From positions 3,472,001 to 3,536,000 of the forward strand of contig OZ316893.1 of assembly GCA_973895155.1 (NCBI GenBank): a stretch of DNA of 64,000 bases, written 5' to 3'. Positions 37,541-47,476 of this stretch are shown here, piece by piece (the first letter of the stretch is position 1; each line of letters begins with the position of its first letter). Source of the DNA: Marsupella aquatica (lineage: Eukaryota > Marchantiophyta). Under the pieces are notes generated by a model, which searched no databases, was not told the origin of the DNA, and saw only the letters and a list, made by a program, of their open reading frames with translations. Both the position numbers and the translations under genes were made by a program.

Positions 37541-40034
37541 CTACACGATACACCTGTTGCGACGGACGCAGTCCAATGCCCTCCCTTTACTGATGTCGCC
37601 AGCCTTCTTAGCTTTGTCGAAGTTGGCTCGGAAGTCACTAGCAACGAAGGGCACGAACTGTGACGGGTGTTCATCGTCGATGAGCTCGGGAGGGGCTTCG
37701 ACGTGTAATGATGGCTGAGGATCTAAGAAAATGACCATGGAAAATCGCTCGCACTCTTTGTGCAGCGCAACACGATGCTCCACGCTGGGAAATCTGCCAT
37801 TGCTCCAGGCCTGCAAGCACCAGGTCCATTATTGAGCCTTCGATCGAAAATTTACACGACCACCGTCCAACAAAGTCTGTTACAAGCAGGGAATTTCAAG
37901 GTCTATTCTAGCGTACCACGGAACTTCCTAACTGTCACGGAAAAAGCCGATCCCACAAGTCACATTACACCGAGTAAAAAGCCAGTACCGTAAGGAACAG
38001 CTGAACAGCTAACCATTTGATACGAAGTTGACCACCATTGTGTAAGAGAATCTCCGTCAGACTCACTTAATCTTCTTGCACTACTACGCTTCACCAAAAT
38101 TTCAGCACATCCTTCGCAAAACAAACTCCCGGCCCGCGACGAAGACGAAAAATCATCCATTCATCGGTTGACAACGATTCTCATGGCAGCAAATTATTCG
38201 AGGAGAGTTCAGACGGAGATTTGAGTCCGAAACAGGGAAGTAGCAGACGCGGACAAGACGTACCTCCAAAATGTCGCCGACATTGACAACGAAACTTCCA
38301 GGCAGTGGCTTGACGTCGATCCAAAGGTTTCCTCCTGGTTTCTTCACTTGCAATCCGGCCACGTCCTGCTTCAGAAGAGTAAGAACGCTGGGATCTGAAT
38401 GAGGTACTGTTCTCCAGACGTTGAAGGGAAGTAGGTTCGGTGGAAAATGATGGAGCCGCCACGTGCCGCTGCGTTCCGCAGGGTTCTTAAAGTGTCGAGA
38501 GTAGAAGTCTTGTTCCAATCCAAGACTCTCCGCTAAAAGTTCTAAAAGTTGGTGTCCAAGTGCTTCCAAAGAGAGACAATGTTCCTGGACGGTATTACTG
38601 CAACAAATGCCCACGGAAATGCATCAGTAATGCTTACGGACTAGATGCGCAAGACGTCGATCACGTGGTCAGACTGATCCTCCATAGGGTAAGTGCAGTT
38701 CATATTGTGTCAGGCGTAACATGCACATCGCAGCATCCTCGGACTGAGTAAATGGTATTGAATATGACACCGAACAGGACATTCTCCAGAGAGACGTGTA
38801 AGGCGTTTGACACCACGTACACCACCGCAAAATCTTAAAGTGTATCCAAGGTTTGCTCCACGTCAACTCGTTACCAGCCAGAATCGCAATCATTGTGAGC
38901 AAAGAGGAGATTTTCCCTCGTATCAAAAATAAATAAAACTCCCGAGACGAATCGCTGCCCTTAAGGCGTACTTTCTAAGAGGAGTCATCTAGACGGTGAA
39001 GGCGCAAGCTAGCTAGGATCGTGATATCAACAGGCATGTCTTCACCGCCAGCAGTCATCTTTTACATTCACGAATAAACAATTGACTGGCAATTCATATC
39101 TAAATGTGAGCGCAGGGACATTGCACAACAAAGGTCTTCCGAATACGCTGAAATCGCCGAAGCGCTTAGCCCTTTTTGAAGCGTATTACTAAAATCACAC
39201 CGGGAAAACATATACAGGCCGGATGGAGACTTTGATTTACAAAATCGAACTTCAGCTGCCCGGTGGCAAGCAGGCACCCGATGCTGCAGTGCTATGACGA
39301 AATGGAAGTTAAGCCTCTGCAAGTATTTCACGACTCGGGAAAACTAACATGGACAGTTGTAAAAGAGTACTGAAGGCACAAAAAACATGAGGCTTGCACA
39401 AATGGATTCGATGCAGCCTCGGATGTTCTTCTAGGCATTCAGCTACCTATGGCAGGACATCTGCTTACCTGAACGTTTTGTTCCCGCCGGGCCAAATCTT
39501 TGTGCTGAGATTATCCACCGAACAGGACGGATCGCGTGAATCGGCAAGCGATTCTTTAAGAAGGATCTGTTCTGCTGACCTGAGCGTTCCTTTGTATCCG
39601 AATGACCTCGCGTTGGGACCATCAATTTCTGCACGCTTCTTTACATCCAGTGGGAGATCGAAAAACCGTCGAGCTTGCTCATGCATCCTAGCCTGTAGCT
39701 CATCCGCAACGCTGTGGTTCACTACCTGGAAGAATCCCCATGCTTCGGTTGCCACTCGAAGCTCCTTAACGATCTGCGCTCGCCCTCCTGGATCACCACT
39801 TCTAAGACCTGCTAGGTCAATCACTGGCAAAGACATGGCAGAATTGTCGTGCCTCTCATCTGTTGATTCAGTGTCCGCCGCAGGCAATATTGACGCTGGC
39901 CATGGGTAGATGTCAGGCAGAGCTGGCGCCACTGCTACTGAGATCTGCGAGTTCCAGACCTTCGATCGCCCAGGATTGCCGAATTTCACTGCCGGAGCTC
40001 GCAGGAAGGGCACGGCTACCTCTGGAGAAGCCAT
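37541..40034 (-). CDS. Fe(II)/2-oxoglutarate-dependent dioxygenase, three exons
   Basis: Exons are 40034-39469, 38597-38264 and 37810-37541. Introns are GT..AG and phases fit (the first junction completes a Ser codon), giving 389 aa. The N-terminal DIOX_N part has [14 protein letters not shown] and [13 protein letters not shown] (residues about 65-110). The catalytic jelly-roll domain follows, with iron ligands H255 and D257 (PHSDPS), H312 (VEHRV) and the 2-oxoglutarate pair R322 and S324 (ERFSM). The usual NYYPPC motif is HHFPPN here. Length and plan are normal for the plant DOXC class, which includes gibberellin oxidases and many specialised-metabolism hydroxylases; the substrate cannot be told. 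All catalytic residues are intact. The upstream ATG context favours 40034; 16 codons precede a conserved Ala/Pro-rich stretch of uncertain targeting role. Confidence 0.93.
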
Positions 40035-40377
40035 GCTCGCATACAAAATCACTGGTTGAGGTCCAGAGTCGACGAGAAAATCAGCCTCAGCGTCACCCCT
40101 GGGCTACTGTGCGCAGCCCAAAACGGAAGCCCAGTAGAAGTTTACAATAATCACAAAGAGTCCAGTAATTGAAGAAGAATCCCGACCAACGTTGCTTCCG
40201 ACCCAGTCCAGCTCCGACCGCAATTTGAAGTCACTGCCGCTAGAATGCAGATTTCTAGAGGAATTCCGCAGGTGGTGCCTCCGCCTCCACAGAACACACC
40301 AGAAGAATGCTCTCTATGCAGTACTTATACTGCTGCTTCCGCAACTCGTGGCTGCACTGTCGGCTCGTAGCTGTCCT

Positions 40378-40457
40378 CGAACCCACGGGGGAACAAGAGA
40401 CGACAGTAACTGGACGTCTTCGAACCTCTGGGGAACACGAGACGACAGTAACTGGAC
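40378..40457. repeat. Two 37-38 bp direct repeats upstream of the dioxygenase gene
   Basis: Copies at 40378-40415 and 40421-40457 share GAGACGACAGTAACTGGAC at their 3' ends. They lie about 350-420 bp upstream of the ATG, between it and the TATA-like box. They could be cis-regulatory or in the 5' UTR. Confidence 0.8.
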
Positions 40458-40710
40458 AGCAGCTACACTGCAATGCTCAGATCTCAGTAAGAAATATAAG
40501 TCGATCTTTTCCTTAGGGAGCTAGCTATATATCAATCCGCCTGGTGGAGAGGATGGAAGTCGAGGAGTAGGTAGGGGCAGAATAGATAAATCTGACAATG
40601 TGCATTTTAGGTAGGATTTTAGACAGCAAGTCCATCATGCCCGTGCAAAAGAAAAGAGCAGGTGACGAGGAGTGAGAGAGAGTGCGAACCTCGTTCCTCG
40701 CGTCCCATGC

Positions 40711-40718
40711 TTTTTATA
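40711..40718 (-). promoter_or_regulatory. TATA-like box upstream of the dioxygenase gene
   Basis: The minus strand reads TATAAAAA in a GC-richer context, about 680 bp before the ATG. If used, it implies a long or spliced 5' UTR. A second candidate (TATAAGTA on the minus strand) lies at about 40325-40332, closer to the ATG. Confidence 0.4.
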
Positions 40719-40729
40719 CTGCTCCTCCA

Positions 40730-42930
40730 GCGCAACCCACGCCGATGGCCTTTCTCCCTTTCCTCTTTCCAGGCCCGAAAAGTCAATGGAATGTCTTGAA
40801 GCAAATCTCAAGCCTGTCACCTGCTTTGCAGACTTTAGAAGGTAAGCAAAAGGGACCCTAGTCGTCAACTCTTTTGCAATGTAAAATCCTACCTTTGAAT
40901 TTGGCAGAATTATGTGTCTATTTATTCAAAGGACTTTTGAATACTTTTTCCAGCATTGTCTACAACGTCCTACCTATTACCGAACAAAGTTTTAGCCATG
41001 TTTGTGATCATCTGATCATCTACATCATTTCTGATGAGCACCAAAAAAATGGTCAAATATGATTCTAAATTATAATAGAAGGTTGCGCTCTTTTATTGGT
41101 CCTCATTCAAATATAGAGTGTCCAAATAAAGATTCCAGCAAAAGAGGAAGGAATAAATAAAAGATAAGAAAGTTTAGTGCTAATGAAAGGGGAACTAACA
41201 CTCTTCAAAAAGGAAAAGTAAACATTGAAATGAGACAACCAAAAAAGGAAATGATTAGTAAATAAGCCCATGCAAGCACAAGGATCAATGATGATCCCTC
41301 CCCTTTACATGAATGCATAAATGAGAACAAGAAGACGTTTTCAATGCAAGTCAAAAATGTACTATTATCTTCCATATAGTCAAAAATGTACTATTATCTT
41401 CCATGAAAAAAATCAAAACCAGAAAAAAATTTGAACCAATAAGACAAAAAAAACTCAAGTGGAAACTCAAGCCGTCACTTGGATTGCAGTGCTGCAAGTT
41501 GCGATCCCCCCCCCCCGGACAAACAGCCCTGCCTAGCTCGCCGCCGCCGATGCTGGCTGACTGGCTCTGCCCTCTGCCTCCCAGGCCCCATTTTGCCTCC
41601 CCACCTCACGGCCCCTCCTCCCAACTCCCTCCTGCCCCTCCCACCTCCCCACCCCACTCTCCCCAGCCTCTCGCCCTCTTGCCTCTCTAACCCCACTCTC
41701 CCCTCTTGCCCCGACTATCCTCCTCCCGCTCCCCCACTCAACCCTAAAACCCTGCCTCGATGACCCACCCAATCCTCACCCTCGCCCTCGCCTGGACTTG
41801 GTGTTGCCCTTGCCTGGACTCGATCTTGCCCTTAGACTCGGTCTTGCGTTTCGGACTCGGACTCACGCCTAGACCAAGGACTGGGTTCCTACTAGGTATT
41901 TTTTGTCCTCGTGCATGTAGGACTGACAAAATGCAACAATCCTTTGCCCTAACTCATCTCCAAAATTATTGGAGTTTTTTTAGTTAACAACATAATGTAC
42001 TTGACAACACCTTTTACTGATGACATCCCATTACTTACCCACATATATTTGAATTGGCATAACGACATCTTTGACATAATGACATCTTTTAAATACTTAA
42101 TGACATTTTTAATGCTGCGATATTTTTACCTATTAATGACATATTTTACATATTGACATTTTTTTACTTAACGACATCTTTTATGCCATGACATCTTTTA
42201 GACAATGACATAATTTTACTTAAATAACGACATCTCTGACGCCACGACATATGTTTACTTATGGAACAGTATTTTTGGTGCAACGCATGGGTATTGAGTT
42301 ATTAACTTCTATAATACAAGGCTGTGCCTTTTGTAGTGGTCGTCATTCAAATTTGCAGGGCGCAAAAAATAAGAAATCTGGTAGAAGGGAGGAATAAATA
42401 TAAATGAATTTTAGTTTAGTATGAATGAAAAAGAGTCATGCCAATCTCGATGCCAATGTCCAAGTAAGAGGAATCAAATGGGATATCATAAGTAAACAAA
42501 ACAGGGACCTCGTTGCACAAGGATCAAAGAGCAAATATTGTACATATATACTCAATTAGGTGTACTTACTCAATAGAGTGAGATAGTGCATAGTTTTGTG
42601 TAATATTGGTAAGAGTTAAATTTCAGATACTATTAGGTCAATAGGGGATACATACACTAATCAAATAAAACATTATTCTCCCAATATTTAGGAGGTTGTT
42701 TTATATTCATTTTTTTGTGTCATTTGCAATGCCAGAAAAATAAAAAATTATAAGGTCCATAGACATAGTAAAGATCAAGGCACTGGCGTTGATGGCAAGG
42801 TGTCGGGTGAGGGGCACACTTTTACTTGACGACATCTTTTTATTTCACAATATATTTCACATAACAACCCATTTGGCACCACACCATCTTTTAACTCGAC
42901 GACGTCATTTTATTCATGACATCTTTCACA
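40730..42930. other. AT-rich intergenic DNA with scattered GACATCTTTTA words
   Basis: GACATCTTT-like words recur at 42000-42260 and 42830-42945. A pair of imperfect direct repeats is at about 41080-41310 and 42310-42540 (both end in GCACAAGGATCAA). A C-rich low-complexity block covers 41500-41760. No gene is seen. Confidence 0.5.
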
Positions 42931-42949
42931 TAACAACATCTTTGGCAGA

Positions 42950-44260
42950 ACGATGAGGCAAATGGATGACGCCACAATATACCTCTATGGGACACTTGAT
43001 ATGTGCATCTACATGTGCATTCCACCAGATTTAGAAGCATGAGGCAGTGCCTCTGCTCAAGGAGTAAAATCCCATATACTATATTTACACAAACTTATCT
43101 CAAATTCATCTCATTCTAATAATCTACACATACACCTAACGACCCCACTGTGTCTACCATACGGCATACTTGCTGCGGACTAGCTATCCGCGTGTTGAAG
43201 GCCTTATATGGTCTACACAAAGTGGTAGAGTATGGTATCAACGATTCATTGATGAAATGATAGCCATGGGCTCCTCATATGATGCATTGGCACCATGCTT
43301 ATTCATTAAACATGTTGATGACAAATTTGTCATTGTCGCCATTTACGTTGATGATTTAAATATTTTTGGTACTCCAACAATTACTAAGGACACCATAGCA
43401 ACACTCAAAATTATATTTGAGATGAAAGACCTCGGAACCACTAAATTTTGTATTGGTCTACAACTTGAGATATTGCCTATTGGCATTTTATTGCACCAAA
43501 CCACTTATATTGAGAAAATCCTAAAGCAATTTAACACGCAACTTGCTCATCCCTTTACATCTCCGATGGTAGTACGCTCATTAGAGAACAATACCGCTGA
43601 CATTTTTTGGAAATGCAAAGAGGATGAATCAAATCTAGGACTTGAGACCCCATACCTTTCCACTATCGGTGCACTAATTTACTTAGCAAACAAGACTAGA
43701 CCAGATATCTCTTTTGCTATTAACCTACTTGCGAGACATAGTGCCAAACCCACTTCCAGACATTGGAATTATGGAGTTAAGCATGTTTTTCACTATCTCC
43801 CTGGTCACACTAACACCAGATTATTCTTTCCATTCAACGCACCTCATGAACTAGTAGGATATGCGGATGCTGGTTATCTTTCAGATACCGACACTGCTAA
43901 ATCTCAAACACGTTATGTTTTCCTATTAGGCGGTAATGCTTTTTCTTGGAAAAATGTTAAATAGACCCTAACCACCACATCATCAACCATTCAAAAATAC
44001 TAGCATTACATGAGGCTAGTCATGAAGCTGTATGGCTCCGCCCACTCATCAGTCACATCCAGACTAAATGCGGATTCAAACCACTAACCAACCTACTAAC
44101 TTTTTTAAGACAATGCAGCTTATATTCAACAGATCACAAGATGATTTATCAAAGGCGAACGTGTGAATCATATCACATTGAAGTTCTTCTACAGTCACTC
44201 ATGAGCTACATGTCATAGAGATCAACATACTACAAACGCTGAGTACAGACAACTCCGCGG
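42950..44260 (+). pseudogene. Copia reverse transcriptase/RNase H, left part, split by a transposon
   Basis: Decayed RT begins near 42960. A long frame at 43170-43964 holds SGRVWYQRF, the catalytic YVDD box (IYVDDLNIF), KDLGTTKFCIGLQ, and the connection to RNase H (YLSTIGALIYLANKTRPDI, GYADAGYLSDTDTAKSQT). RNase H continues through frame changes to TLSTDN at about 44252, where the 11.8-kb transposon begins. The remainder resumes at 56051 with the expected DLLTK ending. The 5' part of the element and the 5' LTR were not found. Confidence 0.85.
44257..44260. repeat. Left target-site duplication GCGG
   Basis: GCGG is repeated exactly at 56051-56054. Joining the flanks with one copy restores the conserved end of the copia RNase H frame, an independent proof of the insertion boundaries. 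Confidence 0.93.
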
Positions 44261-44278
44261 AACACGATTTCGGACCGA
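44261..44278 (+). repeat. Left terminal inverted repeat
   Basis: AACACGATTTCGGACCGA, 18 bp, identical to the inverted right end. The next bases, CTGAGAAGTGTG, are partly matched inside the right end. Confidence 0.93.
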
Positions 44279-44526
44279 CTGAGAAGTGTGTCGGAGTTAT
44301 CGTTTAGCCCGATCCCGTTTTTTTTCTAAGGCAATGCAATGACCGATAAAACTGGCAAAAACTCTTCGAAATGCCACTTTCCTCCATTGCATCGCCGTGG
44401 GAATGCAGGGAGCGATACGTGCATCGGGTTTTACATTCCGTCAGTGAAAAAGTCTGAACTGCGAGTAACTTGGTCCAAACCGCGTAATCCAAGAACGACC
44501 ACGCACTAACCCAGGTAAAAGGGAAA

Positions 44527-44542
44527 CTTAACCATGGTTAAG
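44527..44542. promoter_or_regulatory. 16-bp perfect palindrome near the left transposon end
   Basis: CTTAACCATGGTTAAG, followed by a partial repeat (AATTAACCATTGTT). It sits 30 bp upstream of the TATA box, so it could bind a regulator or the transposase. Confidence 0.5.
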
Positions 44543-44572
44543 GGGAAATTAACCATTGTTTATAGCGTCTCC

Positions 44573-44580
44573 TATATAAA
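44573..44580 (+). promoter_or_regulatory. TATA box for the plus-strand transposon genes
   Basis: TATATAAA, about 310 bp inside the left end. It faces right, toward the F-box-like and methyltransferase genes. The following 1.1 kb is rich in the palindrome and may be spliced leader. Confidence 0.6.
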
Positions 44581-44599
44581 GAGGAGCGGGCTGCCCATA

Positions 44600-45780
44600 A
44601 AACGTTTGCTTTCGCCAGAGCAAATATCTCCTGATTGAGAGCGAATACCAAACTCCCATCAAGTCTTACATTCCTCCCAAGCGATTCGACTCTTTCTACC
44701 GAAAACCCGACAAATTTATCGGAACAGCCATTCCTGTTCAAGTTCTCCATGTAAGACTAACTAGTCATTTAGTGTAAAATGTCCAGATCCGAGCGGACTG
44801 CGATAAATTTATCGCATTTTGCATTCCTCTGTTGCAATCATTTAATCCAGTGTGTTTAGAGAGGTGTTGCCTTCATTCCGATAAATTTATCGGAGTCTCC
44901 ATTCCTTTCATGGAAAGAGGAGTAATTGAGAATCCGATAAATTTATCGGAGTTGTCATTTTTGTGAAAGATTGAATTCAGGGCTTAGGTGTCTGAGGAAG
45001 TCATATTTTCAATTCGAATGCGGAGTGCGATAAACTTATCGCATCCTCCTGTGAGAATCATTTTCCTTTGTTTTGTTTGGAGACTCATCTTCATCTCTGA
45101 TGTCGCAGTGTTGCCGGGTTTAGGAGGCACAACGGAAGGTCGATTGCACTCCGTGGACAACAGGTATTGTGACAAATGGCTGTCTTCCTTGAAAATTGTG
45201 TCAAACGTGCACGCCTATTGTACAAGAGACTTGTGCGACTCAAAGTTCTCCCCATCGGTATAGGAGCATTGTGGATGGGTGGTACTGATCCTAGAGATAG
45301 GCAGAATCCTCTCCGCATTGAATTATGCGGAATGAATGATGCAAGAGTTCCAATTTGTTCGAGGTTGATGTTAACGGCGTGTTTACATTCTTTGGAGTTT
45401 TCTTGTAACTATTGTTGTCGTCGTCTTGACAACAAGTACCACAAACAGGCTCACTTCTGTTGTAAGATTTGGAACGAAGACCCTTGGGTGAACCTTTCAC
45501 GATGAGTGTTTCGACCTTTTCATTGAGGTGCATCTTGGAAGGACATATTTAAATAAACAAGTCCTACCCTTGCGCAGTGAATATAATACGTCACGAGTCC
45601 TAATCGTTAAACTGTCGTGCAGGGTTGGTACTGTGGATGTGTTCGGTTACACCTGGTGATTGAAGGTATTTTTATTGGTGGTTTTGGTAGCTCTGCTTCA
45701 TGGCTGCATTGGAGAATCTAATCGTTGCAAAGATGGGATCCGTTTTAGCCCACGAGCGTAGAAAATATATTTGAGGAAAA
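44600..45780 (+). other. Leader region of the transposon with four palindromes and unresolved short frames
   Basis: Palindromes begin at 44801, 44879, 44935 and 45028. The plus-strand frame 45176-45505 (109 aa) has a Cys-rich end (SCNYCCRR, FCCKIWN) but no known family. A short ATG frame at 45700 could be a first exon of the F-box-like gene. I cannot settle the exon structure. Confidence 0.4.
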
Positions 45781-47256
45781 GTGCCCGATGTGGAATGCGA
45801 AAGTTTGTTGAATGGACTTCCCGATGAACTCGTTGAATCTCACATTTGGCCCCTCCTAGCCTTGTCTTGCACACAAGATGAACACCTTGGCCTTGACCTA
45901 AAACTTCTACCAGAAGAACGACTGACTCGAATGAGAACAATCATTTGTCTTGGAGCCACCTCGAAGAAATGGAACCATCTTGTTGTTGGTACACGATTTT
46001 GGGCGCTATTGAAATATGCAGTCCGTGAGATCAATGACATAAACAAAATGCTCGCAAGCATTCCTAATGCCGACCTTCTCTCAAACCTACATATTGCTAG
46101 GGTCTTCCGAGAGGAAACTCATTTCCTCCCTCCCATAGATATGCTTGGGTGCTTTTCGTATGAGCAGTTAGATCAGTTTCGTAGAGTTTGGATAAATCTT
46201 GGAGAAAGCGGGAAGCGGACAATTCTTGCATGGCATGGACGAGTCTGAGTGGATGAGGCATTGCAGCGAACATCCGATAAATTTATCGCACTCCTCATTC
46301 CTCTAGTCGATTTTGGGTGCTTGTAAAGAAACACTTTGAATATAATTGACTCTGCCTCCCCTGACTTCGGGTTGTGTGGTCCAGAGTGTATTTTTTTGTG
46401 CCTCTTCGGACGATTAGCTGAGAAGTGCATTGGCAGTACAGCCCGTTATACAAGGTACTATAAAGTTGGATGAAACTTGTAGAATTGTAATTAGTATGTT
46501 CTCCAAAATTTATTCCTGATTTCTATTCGGTGATCAGGCCATGCTCGAGCGACGCATTTTTGTACCCTTCTCGGATCCTCCAGAATGGGGGAATGGAGCC
46601 ATGCTGGACCAGCTAAGGAGGCTCGATGAGTCACTAATTTTAAAGATATGCAGGCTGGTAGTAAAACTGTTTTACCATAACACATTTCACTTCTACGTAG
46701 ATCAGGTAGGGGGAGAAATTTATATTCGGTGGGATAGATATGTTGGATTTTCTAGAAGAGTTATCCTACTCTTTCTGAAAACCGGTGCAGTAAGACGTTT
46801 TATACTCCACTGCTGTCATGTTGTGAAGGGCAATCCTGCTTATGAGCCAGAATTCTATGCCGACAACAGACGTAGAGCATTCGATGAGATTCAGGATGTG
46901 ATTGACGAGCTGGACAATCCTCTTGCCACCGAGTTTTTTATTGACACTGGTGGGAAACTATATTCATACAAGATTCGTCAACTCCCCCCCCCCAGCCGGT
47001 CTGTGGGCTCTTTAACTTGATCTATGTAAGTTGCCTGTGGACGAACGTCCTTGCCAATGGTGAGATCTGTCCATGCTGCACAAATGCTTGTTGTGACATT
47101 CCGTCACGCCGGTATTCAGTAGCAGTAGTGAATCCTGAGACTGGTGAAGTTGATTTCCATTGGCTGTGGGCTTATGATCATCGCGTCACTCATATTCCCC
47201 AATGGCCCAAGAAGCGGATCGAACGCTTCGCTCTGGCGAGGTTCAACTATGATTAG
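45781..47256 (+). CDS. F-box-like protein gene of the transposon, two or more exons
   Basis: The first readable exon (45781 to about 46245) starts with LLNGLPDELVESHIWPLLA, an F-box-like helix set that recruits SKP1 in SCF ubiquitin ligases, followed by CLGATSKKWNHLV. An intron of about 300 bp carries one palindrome (46275). The next exon begins near 46539 (AMLERRIFVPF) and runs to 47015. Across a run of ten C residues (46984-46993) the frame is broken: one base gained or lost links it to 47017-47256, which has a Cys cluster (GEICPCCTNACCD). The downstream part therefore looks like the real C-terminus. The start is uncertain because a stop lies just upstream and the first codon used is not ATG. 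A role in the transposon is unknown. Confidence 0.55.
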
Positions 47257-47476
47257 GGTTTAGGTTTAGGGGTTAAGGTTTTGGATTTAGGGTTCCGTAG
47301 CTGATTCTTTGACTTGTACACTCGGCCATCAATTTAAAGAAGGCTCACTTTTGCGATAATTTTATCGGTCTCTTTGTCCTTGTGTGATGAGATGTCGTGT
47401 CCACATGTGCTGTGAGATTGGCGGCGATAATTTTATCGCTCTTTGCATTGGAATTTGTTTATTTGCAGACTTTTCC

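Noticed and set aside
41403-41772. Pro-rich frames at 41.4-41.8 kb
   Set aside because: They come from a C-rich low-complexity block and appear on both strands.
44538-44750. Short minus-strand frame near the left transposon end as a gene
   Set aside because: It overlaps the plus-strand TATA box region and has no recognised motif.
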